Below, piece by piece: positions 1 to 7,111 of a stretch of DNA of 64,000 nt (position 1 is its first letter; each line of letters opens with the position of its first letter). Both the position numbers and the translations under genes were made by a program. This DNA is from Bacteroidota bacterium (GTDB taxonomy: Bacteria; Bacteroidota; Bacteroidia; Chitinophagales; Chitinophagaceae). Under the pieces are notes generated by a model. The model was not told where the DNA came from. It saw nothing but the letters and a program-made list of their open reading frames with translations, and did not search any database. The DNA lies in NCBI GenBank assembly GCA_947460595.1, contig CANHGS010000019.1, positions 1 through 64,000 on the forward strand, given 5' to 3'.

Positions 1-311
1 ACATCAATTAATAATTGACTTAATCCAATTGCATTTTTATCTTTTGGTTCTTGTGAAATATGTAATCCAAGATTTTTTCTAATAGATGATATTACATCTA
101 TTCTGTTTATTATCTCTCCTTCAATTTCAGATGTTTTGATTGCTTCAGATACCATTATCTGTATAATCGTTTCAGTACTTATGGATTCTGGTAATGCAGA
201 AATGATGCCTTTTAGTTCTCCTGCTTTAAACATGAATTTCATCAATTCACTATCTATTGATGAGCTATCAAATTTAAATTCAGGCCAATTTTTGTGTTGC
301 CAGTTATACAT
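1..311 (-). CDS. Fic-family protein, N-terminal part (runs off left edge)
   Basis: This is the N-terminal 103 residues of a leftward gene that continues beyond position 1. Translation from the ATG at 311 begins MYNWQHKNWPEF, which is typical of the DUF4172 domain that precedes the Fic core in many Bacteroidota proteins. Residues around TSEIEGE fit the Fic inhibitory-helix pattern (S/T)xxxE(G/N). In this family that motif blocks the nucleotide site and restrains AMP transfer to target proteins. The catalytic HPFxxGNGR loop would lie outside the window, so activity cannot be judged. A pair of palindromes sits directly upstream of the start codon. Family members usually carry a C-terminal winged helix, so autoregulation is a reasonable inference. 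The neighbourhood contains mobile-element debris, so this may be island cargo. Confidence 0.85.
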   Translation of the reverse strand, partial: MYNWQHKNWPEFKFDSSSIDSELMKFMFKAGELKGIISALPESISTETIIQIMVSEAIKTSEIEGEIINRIDVISSIRKNLGLHISQEPKDKNAIGLSQLLID

Positions 312-313
312 AA

Positions 314-385
314 TGAGCCGATTTAGTTGCTGTATCGGCTCAAATATATGAATAAAACGAGCCGAAAAGTATTAATTTGCGGCTC
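314..385 (-). promoter_or_regulatory. Paired inverted repeats upstream of the Fic gene (putative operators)
   Basis: Two GAGCCG/CGGCTC inverted repeats lie in tandem. The first has perfect 9 bp arms, TGAGCCGAT (314-322) and ATCGGCTCA (334-342), and ends two bases before the Fic start codon. The second has GAGCCG at 359-364 and CGGCTC at 380-385, and extends to ten paired positions with one mismatch. Their centres are 44 bp apart, about four helical turns. The arrangement looks like a double operator covering the promoter and start of the Fic gene. The binding protein is not known; autoregulation by the Fic protein itself is an inference. Confidence 0.55.
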
Positions 386-410
386 AAAGTTGTATAAGCA
401 TCTATTCTGC

Positions 411-496
411 GCTCTGTGTGAGGAAAACACCCCCTAAATTCGGTCCAAATCGCTTGATTTCGGTTTTGACTTAACATAACTAACTACAAATCAACG
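411..496 (+). repeat. Diverged direct repeat, copy A
   Basis: About 85 bp starting GCTCTG(TG)TGAGG and ending AAATCAACG is repeated at 2482-2564. The two copies agree at roughly three quarters of positions by hand alignment, including GCTCTG, TGAGG, CCCCCT, AACATAAC and AAATCAACG blocks. They bracket the thioredoxin-like and M23 genes. They may be ancient duplicated ends of an inserted segment or a dispersed intergenic repeat. Confidence 0.5.
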
Positions 497-517
497 CCTT
501 CTTTTTCTCAAAAATCT

Positions 518-557
518 TTATAACCCTGAGGTCACGAGTTCAAATCTCATTCTCAAT
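518..557 (+). pseudogene. tRNA-Met-like 3' fragment
   Basis: The sequence TATAACCCTGAGGTCACGAG followed by TTCAAATCTC reads as the 3' part of an anticodon arm, a variable loop and a T arm (ACGAG stem, TTCAAAT loop, CTCAT with one mismatch). The anticodon loop resembles that of tRNA-Met (CATAA), but here it reads TATAA. No matching 5' half is present upstream, so it is not a functional tRNA. It could be the residue of a tRNA used as an integration site. Confidence 0.4.
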
Positions 558-669
558 ACAAGAGAATAAAGGGCTTACGTTAAATCGTTGGTTCTTTGCT
601 ACCTGAGGTTCCGAAAAAAAAGAGACCCCTATTGCTAAAGGTCTCAATTGTATTTTTCAAACCTTATAA

Positions 670-1188
670 TTATTTAAGTCCGTCTAATTCAACAATTTTT
701 GCTTTCAATTGATCAAATGAAAATCTATCTGAATTATTTTTACCTATATATCTAAAAACCTCTTCTCCATTCTTGTTTAATAAAATCAAAGCGGGGTAAT
801 GAACAACCTGTCCATGAAATGAGTAACCAGAAGGTATTTTGAATTGATCAGCTAATTTAGCATTCAAATCTTGATAGATGGGTAATGATTTGTTAGATTT
901 TAATTTACTCACCCATTCTTTAATTTCTTTTTCCTCGTCTGGTTTTATAAATACTTGAATTACATTTTGTAAAGAGCTTGCTTTTTCAAAGTACTCACTA
1001 GTATGTCTAATACAGTATGGACATTCTGTTTTTAGTAGAAAATGAAGGGCAACATATTTACCTTTAGATTTACTTAAAGCGAAAGTGCTATTATCAGTTA
1101 CAGAGGGTAATGTAAAATTTTCAATCTTTTGAGCTTGAGTTTCAGTGGAAAATAAAACCAGGGCCAGAAGAATTTTTAAGTATTTCAT
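670..1188 (-). CDS. Secreted thioredoxin-like/redoxin protein
   Basis: A 172-residue protein with a Sec signal peptide ending near residues 18-20 (TQAQ), followed by a thioredoxin fold. The redox motif CPYC is at residues 56-59, preceded by beta-strand residues VALHFLLKTE. The cis-proline strand is visible in the YPALILLNKNG segment near residue 133. Such TlpA/AhpC-TSA type proteins act in the periplasm as thiol-disulfide oxidoreductases or thiol peroxidases. The CPYC motif resembles reductases more than CXXC-lacking peroxidases. The gene stands alone and leftward. It is flanked by the island-boundary debris and the divergent M23 gene. The specific partner is unknown. Confidence 0.8.
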   Translation of the reverse strand: MKYLKILLALVLFSTETQAQKIENFTLPSVTDNSTFALSKSKGKYVALHFLLKTECPYCIRHTSEYFEKASSLQNVIQVFIKPDEEKEIKEWVSKLKSNKSLPIYQDLNAKLADQFKIPSGYSFHGQVVHYPALILLNKNGEEVFRYIGKNNSDRFSFDQLKAKIVELDGLK

Positions 1189-1335
1189 TTATAGGTATTT
1201 TTTCAAAGTTAATGAATATTGTGAGGTTCAAAAAATATCAAACCGTATTCTTAAACTCAATTTCCCGCTGTGTTAGGAAAAAATCACTCTTAACGGCACT
1301 AAACCAATTAATATCTTTTGTATTAATTTGCATCC

Positions 1336-2298
1336 ATGAAAAACATACTCATTCTTATTGCCTTTTTATCAATATTCAATTCTGCTAACTCGCAAATAGA
1401 GAAAGACAACTACAAACAAGTGTCAACAAAATTTGTGTCTTTTTTTAATGAAAGTAAAAATGACAGTATTGTTGCGATGTTTTCTTCTGAGATGAATACG
1501 GCCTTACCAATTGAAAAATTTACACAGGTAAGTGCAGGGTTAAAATTGCAACTAGGATCTATTATGAAAATTAGATTTGTTAGATTACAAAGCACTTCCG
1601 CATTATACGAAACTACTTTTGATAACGCAGTCTTAGGTATGACAATAACATTGAATCCAAAGAATGAAATTGCAGGTTTATTATTTAAACCCTATACCGA
1701 AGCAAAAGAAATTATTAGAAATACCACCAAAATGAAATTGCCGTTTAAAGGGGAGTGGTTTGTTACATGGGGTGGAGACTCAAAAGAGCAAAACTATCAT
1801 GTAGAAAGTGTTGCTCAAAAAAATGCTTTCGATATTTTGATTAAAGATGAGCAAGGTGCTACCCACAAAGGTTCAGGGGAGTCTAATGAAGACTATTATG
1901 CTTTTGGCAAGGAGTTGTATGCACCATGTGATGGTGAAGTGGTTTTGGTTGTAGATGGAGTTAAGGATAATCTCCCTGGAGTCCTAAATCCTATTTATAT
2001 ACCAGGGAATACTGTTATCATTAAAACAGCTACTGGTGAATATGCTTTCTTTGCTCATTTTAAACAACATTCCATCGTGGTGAAACAGGGACAGAAAGTT
2101 AGCACAGGTGCATTATTGGGTTTATGTGGTAATTCTGGAAATTCTTCTGAACCACATTTACATTTTCATTTACAAAATACAGAAGACATGACAATAGCAA
2201 CTGGTGCTAAATGTTATTTTGATCAACTTAAAGTAAATGGAGTATTAAAATTGGATTATTCTCCAGTAAAAGGAGATAAGATTGAAGCTGGGAATTAG
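1336..2298 (+). CDS. M23-family peptidase with N-terminal DUF3887-like domain
   Basis: A 320-residue secreted protein with a signal peptide at residues 1-20 (ending NSANSQ). Residues ~25-125 resemble the DUF3887 fold found before peptidase domains. The C-terminal half is a LytM/M23 domain. Candidate zinc and catalytic residues are H155 and D166, H241 in FAHFKQ, and the HLHFH motif at 274-278. M23 enzymes cut peptidoglycan peptides or act as zinc metalloendopeptidases in the envelope. The set of ligands looks complete, so activity is likely. The stop codon directly abuts a leftward kinase remnant, which suggests an insertion or deletion junction at the gene's 3' end. Confidence 0.85.
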   Translation: MKNILILIAFLSIFNSANSQIEKDNYKQVSTKFVSFFNESKNDSIVAMFSSEMNTALPIEKFTQVSAGLKLQLGSIMKIRFVRLQSTSALYETTFDNAVLGMTITLNPKNEIAGLLFKPYTEAKEIIRNTTKMKLPFKGEWFVTWGGDSKEQNYHVESVAQKNAFDILIKDEQGATHKGSGESNEDYYAFGKELYAPCDGEVVLVVDGVKDNLPGVLNPIYIPGNTVIIKTATGEYAFFAHFKQHSIVVKQGQKVSTGALLGLCGNSGNSSEPHLHFHLQNTEDMTIATGAKCYFDQLKVNGVLKLDYSPVKGDKIEAGN

Positions 2299-2418
2299 TT
2301 AAGCTGATTTAATCTTAGGCGTTGCAATATAAAAGACGGTATCAATAAAACAAAGCATGCCGTTTTGTGTGAGCACATTTTCGTCATGAAGATCTTCTAG
2401 AAAGGATATGTTGTATGT
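2299..2418 (-). pseudogene. Remnant of a polyvalent-protein kinase-like domain
   Basis: Read leftward, about 39 codons in an open frame end at a TAA whose last base is 2299. They encode a segment with DLHDENVL followed by NGMLCFIDTVFYI. This matches the catalytic loop and metal-binding region (DLHxENV ... FIDT) of kinase-like domains found in polyvalent proteins of phages and conjugative elements. Upstream of 2418 the frame is interrupted and no start is found, so only the C-terminus survives. It ends right at the stop codon of the M23 gene. I infer it is debris from a mobile element. Confidence 0.5.
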
Positions 2419-2481
2419 CATCTCTCATGCGGAATTTAGTTAAACAAAGTTAATCAATTATTTCAATCATAAATTTAGCAT

Positions 2482-2564
2482 GCTCTGCATGAGGAGCCCC
2501 CCTGAATTTAGTTAAAATCGGTTGATGTTGATTTTCCTAAAACATAACCTATTAAAAATCAACG
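2482..2564 (+). repeat. Diverged direct repeat, copy B
   Basis: This is the partner of the repeat at 411-496, in the same orientation, starting GCTCTGCATGAGG and ending AAATCAACG. It lies just downstream of the kinase remnant. See copy A for the comparison. Confidence 0.5.
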
Positions 2565-2635
2565 ATCTGGTTATTCATCCCCCTCCCAAGAATGGATAAA
2601 ACCAAATTTCTAGCTAGATCAAGGGAATAAAATTT

Positions 2636-2770
2636 GTGAAAATCAGAACATTCAATAGAACCGATTTATTAAAAGCCAAAAATGGCAGGCAGGTAAAAGA
2701 CCTAAACGACATGGAAAAACATTACAACAATAATCCTACCAAAAACGCTACCAATCATAATGTAAAATAG
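2636..2770 (+). CDS. Doubtful small hypothetical protein
   Basis: A 44-codon frame starts at GTG and reads VKIRTFNRTDLLKAKN, then a very polar Asn/Lys-rich tail ending NHNVK. No family is recognised. The open frame begins at an upstream stop only six codons earlier, and no clear ribosome-binding sequence precedes the GTG. It could be a gene fragment in a decayed island rather than a real gene. Confidence 0.15.
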   Translation: MKIRTFNRTDLLKAKNGRQVKDLNDMEKHYNNNPTKNATNHNVK

Positions 2771-2958
2771 ATATTTTTAACCTTTTTTGATGGCTTTATT
2801 GACTTGTTTTAAGCAAAAGACCTCATTATTCGTGTTCACTACTTACCCCCAGTCAAATGCATCTTCAAAATCAGGTCACCATAAAACTTATAAATAAAAA
2901 ACCGTATTGTTTATTTAGTACAACACATTTTAGGCACTCCGTACTTCTTTACCAAAGA

Positions 2959-2975
2959 TTTTTTTTGGGGGGGGG
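2959..2975 (+). repeat. T8G9 homopolymer run
   Basis: Eight T followed by nine G in an otherwise AT-rich spacer, about 185 bp upstream of the DUF3667 gene. Such G runs are slippage-prone and sometimes drive phase variation. Here no frame crosses it and no promoter spacing argument can be made, so this may be neutral. Confidence 0.6.
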
Positions 2976-3158
2976 TGATTATGATAAACCTCCATTTAAA
3001 CAAGCTTTTCTTTAAACTCGTCTGTGAATTTGAATTATTCGAGTTTTTGATTTTCCGTAGAAAGTTGTTTTCCTTTAAAACTGTAAAGCGATATCTGTAT
3101 ATGACCGAGATTGTTAAGGTATACGGGATTAAGTATTATTTTTATTAAAATCTTAAAA

Positions 3159-4226
3159 ATGGCTCAAAAAAAGGAGAGGCTGGAAAAAAAATGCTTGAAT
3201 TGTAATGCAGATTTGCATGGACGATTCTGTCATAATTGTGGGCAAGCAAATACGGAACTCAAAGAATCTGTTTTGTCTATGATTAAAGATTTTTTTGCAG
3301 TGCCCCCAATTGATGGAAAGTTTTTTACTACCCTTAAATACTTGCTTTTTAGACCCGGATTTTTATCAAAAGAATATGTAAGCGGTAAAAGAACTGCTTA
3401 TTTACTCCCTATTCGGATATATTCCTTTATTTCATTAGTTTTCTTTGGGTATTTATATAATTATTTTTTTAAAACGGAATATGGTTATATAACTAATGGG
3501 GAATTTCAAAAAGGATCACAAGAATACCAAGTAAAAGCCAAAGAATTAGAGGAAAAAGCTATTTATCAACTTAAAATGGGATCAACTGATAAAGATAAAA
3601 ATAGAGACGTTTTACAAAGCAACATAAATAACGTCTTGTCCAATTACAAGGATTTTCTTGGGTTTACTCATCAAGATCTCAAAGGGGCTTATGATGTAAG
3701 AACATATGATAGTATTCAAAATACCCTTAGGCCTAGTGAAAGAGCGAATTATTTCGCTGCTTTATGGCTAAGGAATCAACTTATGTTGTTGGAGAAATAT
3801 GATTATGATAGAATGGCTATTACTAAATTAACCAATGATAAATTCAATAAATTATTGCCCAAAATTCTTTATATCTCCTTACCTTTTATGGCCTTTTTTC
3901 TAACTTTATTGCAAAGTAGTAGAAAGGAATTCTATGTTTTGGATCATGTGATATTTACAATACACTTGTATAGTACCACTTTTATTTTGATCTTGACAAA
4001 TATTTGGATTGGATCAATGCTTGATTGGATCAACTTGAAAAGCGATGTCTCTGATGGTTTGTTTTTTATACTGATCTTTATTTATTGGGCTATGGCGTTT
4101 AAAAATTTCTATCTAGAGTCAAAGTGGAAAACAGTACTGAAATTTTTATTATTAGTTTTCCTTACTGTCTTTTTAATTTTTTTATTAGCCTATGGCTTTG
4201 CTATTTTTTCCAATTTTGAATTATAA
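3159..4226 (+). CDS. DUF3667-family membrane protein with N-terminal zinc ribbon
   Basis: A 355-residue protein starting at the ATG at 3159 (MAQKKERLEKK). The upstream TTG at 3111 would add an unlikely extension. Near residues 12-31 two pairs of cysteines, CLNC and CHNC, form a probable zinc ribbon. This is followed by a conserved DUF3667 segment (KDFF ... GKFFTTLKYLLFRPGFLSKEY ... LLPIRIYSF). About five hydrophobic segments follow, one near residues 75-95 and four in the last 130 residues. A long polar, charged region between the first and second segments is probably extracytoplasmic. DUF3667 proteins are common in Bacteroidota, but their role is unknown. The gene stands alone. Confidence 0.8.
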   Translation: MAQKKERLEKKCLNCNADLHGRFCHNCGQANTELKESVLSMIKDFFAVPPIDGKFFTTLKYLLFRPGFLSKEYVSGKRTAYLLPIRIYSFISLVFFGYLYNYFFKTEYGYITNGEFQKGSQEYQVKAKELEEKAIYQLKMGSTDKDKNRDVLQSNINNVLSNYKDFLGFTHQDLKGAYDVRTYDSIQNTLRPSERANYFAALWLRNQLMLLEKYDYDRMAITKLTNDKFNKLLPKILYISLPFMAFFLTLLQSSRKEFYVLDHVIFTIHLYSTTFILILTNIWIGSMLDWINLKSDVSDGLFFILIFIYWAMAFKNFYLESKWKTVLKFLLLVFLTVFLIFLLAYGFAIFSNFEL

Positions 4227-4316
4227 TTATTTTCTTTTGATTATTTACCTCGATCGTTACAATGCTGGAAGAAAATCCCTCCCTTTCTTTTTCTCGATTG
4301 ATGAGTATATTTGACT

Positions 4317-4388
4317 ATGCCCAATTACAAACTCGATAGAACTGCCTTCAAAGCCCAAGCCGCAGCAGAAGCTACTATCTCAAATTGA
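4317..4388 (+). pseudogene. Truncated remnant of a small Bacteroidota protein
   Basis: The frame from the ATG at 4317 reads MPNYKLDRTAFKAQAAAEA and stops after 23 codons. This N-terminus resembles a family of ~65-residue Bacteroidota proteins that begin with a KLDRTAFK motif and often sit next to AbiEii/nucleotidyltransferase-like or toxin-type genes (from memory, not searched). The remainder of the family sequence is missing, so a deletion probably removed the body and any partner gene. It lies just upstream of the methyltransferase gene. Confidence 0.4.
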
Positions 4389-4409
4389 CTTTTAAATCTA
4401 AATTTATTG

Positions 4410-5114
4410 ATGCATACACTAAAACCCTGTATCCTGCTTTTTGCTTTTCTATCGCTCTGCCTATTTTCATTGGGTCAAGATCGTTATCAAATAAGGGCTG
4501 GGGACCCAAACGGTATTGATAAGTGGTATATGGGCAGACAAATTGCACATGTAATGAGTCATTACGGAATAGAATGGCTTGAAAGGGCGGAAAGAGAAAT
4601 GGAAGAAAATACCTCTCTATTATTAAAAAATTTAGCCATAAAACCAGGTATGGTTATAGCTGATATAGGAGCGGGTAGTGGCTACCATAGTGCGTTGCTT
4701 TCAAAAATGGTGGGAACTGGTAAAGTTTTTGCAGTAGACGTTGAGCCAGAAATGATTGCCTACTTAAACAAAAGAATCAAGCAGGAAAAATTGTCAGGTA
4801 TAGTACCTGTGTTGAGTACAGAACAAAATGTTTCTTTACCAGATAACACCGTTGATATGATGTTGTTAGTAGACGTATACCATGAATTTTCTTATCCTTA
4901 TGAAATGGCTTTATCCATGCTAGCTGCATTAAAACCTGGTGGTAAATTAGTGCTTGTAGAATTTAGGGCCGAAGATGCAACTGTACCAATTAAATCCATT
5001 CATAAAATGAGTAAAGCGCAGGCCATTAAAGAATTTAAAGCAGCGGGTTTTACATTGGATAAAAACATAGATAATCTTCCTTGGCAGCACTGCCTGTTTT
5101 TTTCAAAGCAGTAA
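4410..5114 (+). CDS. Secreted or membrane-anchored class I SAM-dependent methyltransferase
   Basis: A 234-residue protein; the ATG at 4410 is preferred over the TTG one codon earlier. A hydrophobic N-terminus (residues ~7-22, ending SLGQ) looks like a signal peptide, which is unusual for a methyltransferase but recurrent in Bacteroidota relatives. The Rossmann core is clear. Motif I is VIADIGAGSGYHSALL near residues 80-95, an acidic residue follows (FAVDVEPEM), then motif post-II (DMMLLVDVYHEF), and a GGKLVLVEF strand. The substrate is unknown. The gene is monocistronic and converges on the DUF885 gene. Confidence 0.75.
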   Translation: MHTLKPCILLFAFLSLCLFSLGQDRYQIRAGDPNGIDKWYMGRQIAHVMSHYGIEWLERAEREMEENTSLLLKNLAIKPGMVIADIGAGSGYHSALLSKMVGTGKVFAVDVEPEMIAYLNKRIKQEKLSGIVPVLSTEQNVSLPDNTVDMMLLVDVYHEFSYPYEMALSMLAALKPGGKLVLVEFRAEDATVPIKSIHKMSKAQAIKEFKAAGFTLDKNIDNLPWQHCLFFSKQ

Positions 5115-5210
5115 TTTAAAATATATTATATAATGGTAAAAACATTATTGAAAACGGCATTGGGGAGACTACGAATTGTATCCCCCCCATTGAAATATAA
5201 ATCAGCGCAT

Positions 5211-6989
5211 TTATTTTTTACTTGCTGCCCAAGCGTCCATCTTAGCTTCAAATACGTTTAATGGTAAAGAACCATCTTTTAGCACTTGGGTATGAAATTC
5301 GGCAACGCTAAATTTAGTGCCTAGTTCCTTTTCGTATTTAGTTCTTAAAGCGCTAATTTTCATAGCCCCAACTTTGTAGCCCAATGCTTGTCCTGGGTGA
5401 CTCATATACCGTTCAATTTCTGCAGTGGCGCCTTGCTCACTAATGGGTTCGTTGTCCATCATGTATTTGATGGCTGCTTCTCTACTCATATTTTTTGTAT
5501 GAATAGCCACATCAACAACCAATCTGATAGCACGATGTATTTCATCACCCAAGGCACCAAAATATTGATAAGGGTCTTTATACAATCCTAGTTCTAATCC
5601 AAGAGATTCACTGTACAATGCCCAACCTTCTATATAAGCATTGTGCCCACCATATCTTCTAAAATTAGGTAGTAAACTGTTTTCTTGCGTAAGGGAAATT
5701 TGATAATGATGCCCAGGAATGGCTTCATGTAAGAATAAAGATTCCATGCCAGAAGTGGTATTAAATTTTGTAGCATCTAAAATAGGAACATAAAAAATAC
5801 CAGGTCTAGTGCCGTCTGCCGAACCCGAAATATATTCGGCAGCAGCAGCTGCAGCCCTAAAAGCTTCTGTTTGTCTTATTTCAAATGCTGTTTTAGGTGC
5901 GTTTTCAAATACCTTAATTAAGTTGGGTTGCATTCTTTGGTGAATGTTTTCAAAGGCGTCAGTTACTTCTTTTGCTGTATGATAAGGCATGAATTTTTTA
6001 TCAGTATTTAGGTAACCAAAGAAAGATTTTAAATCAGCTTTAAAGCCTACTAAATTCTTAATACTGTCCATTGCTTTTCTAATTCTTGCCACTTCACTTA
6101 AACCAGTTTGATAAATATCTTCAGGCGTTCTATTGGTAGTGGTTTGTCTTTTCACTTGATACGCATACATGTCAACTCCTGTGGGTAAAGAAGACAAACC
6201 TGAAGTAGCTCTAGCTTTTGGTAAATATTCATTTTGCAAAAAGTCAGCTATTTTTTTAAAAGTAGGAACAAGCACAGTAAGAATAGAAGCTTGATATTCC
6301 TTTGTTAATCGCTCTTTATCTGTTGTAGAAAAACTAGCAGGCATCAAATTAATTGGACCATAAAATAAACTTTTCTTTGCATCGGTTACCACCATACTTT
6401 GCATTTGTGGAATCATTTTTACCACTACTGATTTTGGAAATACAATACCTGCCTTCATGCCTAATTTGAAATTTCCAATAGCGGTATCTGCCCAAACAGA
6501 AAAAGCACTTAACCTTTTTAACCAATCGTCATAATCTTTCACTTTTTTAAATGGCTGACCACTCGTGCCAGAGCCCATTTGAGCAAAAATTAAGGGGAAG
6601 GAATTTATTTGACTAAATGGTAAATATTCAAAGTGGAATTTATAACCCTCCTTATTTATTTCCAATTCATCTTTTAATACGTCAAAAGATATTTGATCAT
6701 TGGCATTTAATGATGCGCGGTTATAATTATTTAAACTATCTAAAAAACGTTGAATAAATTTTTTATTGTCTTCTATGAACGCTATAGATCCATCATTGGG
6801 AAGTAGGTCATTATACCTTTCGTCGCCTATTTGAGTGGCTAGAAGTGGATTTTGTTTTAGCCCTTCTTGATAATACAGTTCAGTAAGCGCTGCGAAGCTT
6901 TTGTTGGCTTCAAGAGCCTTGTTTGAAGGGTTTTGCTTACAAGCGCTTAAGCTGCTTAGGAAAACTAAAGCAAGTATGATTTTTTTCAT
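5211..6989 (-). CDS. DUF885-family lipoprotein (putative metallopeptidase/hydrolase)
   Basis: A 592-residue lipoprotein; the signal peptide has a lipobox LSAC, with the lipidated Cys at residue 17. The DUF885 fold occupies nearly the whole length. The hallmark HEAIPGHH motif is at residues 421-428, followed by EGWALYSE about 27 residues later and a GQALGYKVGAMKI segment near the C-terminus. The H-E-H set and the later Glu suggest a zinc-dependent peptidase-like enzyme on the outer membrane or in the periplasm. Substrates of the family are largely undefined. It is transcribed divergently from a second DUF885-like gene across a 122 bp spacer. Confidence 0.85.
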   Translation of the reverse strand: MKKIILALVFLSSLSACKQNPSNKALEANKSFAALTELYYQEGLKQNPLLATQIGDERYNDLLPNDGSIAFIEDNKKFIQRFLDSLNNYNRASLNANDQISFDVLKDELEINKEGYKFHFEYLPFSQINSFPLIFAQMGSGTSGQPFKKVKDYDDWLKRLSAFSVWADTAIGNFKLGMKAGIVFPKSVVVKMIPQMQSMVVTDAKKSLFYGPINLMPASFSTTDKERLTKEYQASILTVLVPTFKKIADFLQNEYLPKARATSGLSSLPTGVDMYAYQVKRQTTTNRTPEDIYQTGLSEVARIRKAMDSIKNLVGFKADLKSFFGYLNTDKKFMPYHTAKEVTDAFENIHQRMQPNLIKVFENAPKTAFEIRQTEAFRAAAAAAEYISGSADGTRPGIFYVPILDATKFNTTSGMESLFLHEAIPGHHYQISLTQENSLLPNFRRYGGHNAYIEGWALYSESLGLELGLYKDPYQYFGALGDEIHRAIRLVVDVAIHTKNMSREAAIKYMMDNEPISEQGATAEIERYMSHPGQALGYKVGAMKISALRTKYEKELGTKFSVAEFHTQVLKDGSLPLNVFEAKMDAWAASKK

Positions 6990-7111
6990 TTTACTGTATT
7001 TTCATAAAAATAAAGGAATAAAGCTCAATATTTTAATTTTCGGTATCTATTCCCATTTACTGTTGTTTTAGCCGAAATTCCCGAACTTCATCCTTATTCA
7101 AAAACAGCATT

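Larger units (their letters stand above)
386..669. other. Gene-free spacer with mobile-element debris
   Basis: No credible gene is seen on either strand between the Fic promoter and the thioredoxin-like gene. The stretch holds one copy of a diverged direct repeat (411-496) and a tRNA-like fragment (518-557). A short hairpin-like sequence near 617-650 (GAGACC ... GGTCTC) may terminate the leftward thioredoxin-like transcript. Confidence 0.5.
2565..3158. other. Gene-poor spacer
   Basis: This ~590 bp stretch holds only a doubtful 44-codon frame (2636-2770) and a T8G9 homopolymer run (2959-2975). Short leftward frames (for example a tail encoding KKYGVPKMCCTK and a stop near 2910-2950) look like gene ends without bodies. 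This fits decayed mobile DNA. No promoter could be assigned with confidence. Confidence 0.4.

Noticed and set aside
136..351. Rightward 71-codon frame
   Set aside because: It is the antisense shadow of the Fic-family N-terminus, whose DUF4172 motif is clear on the minus strand.
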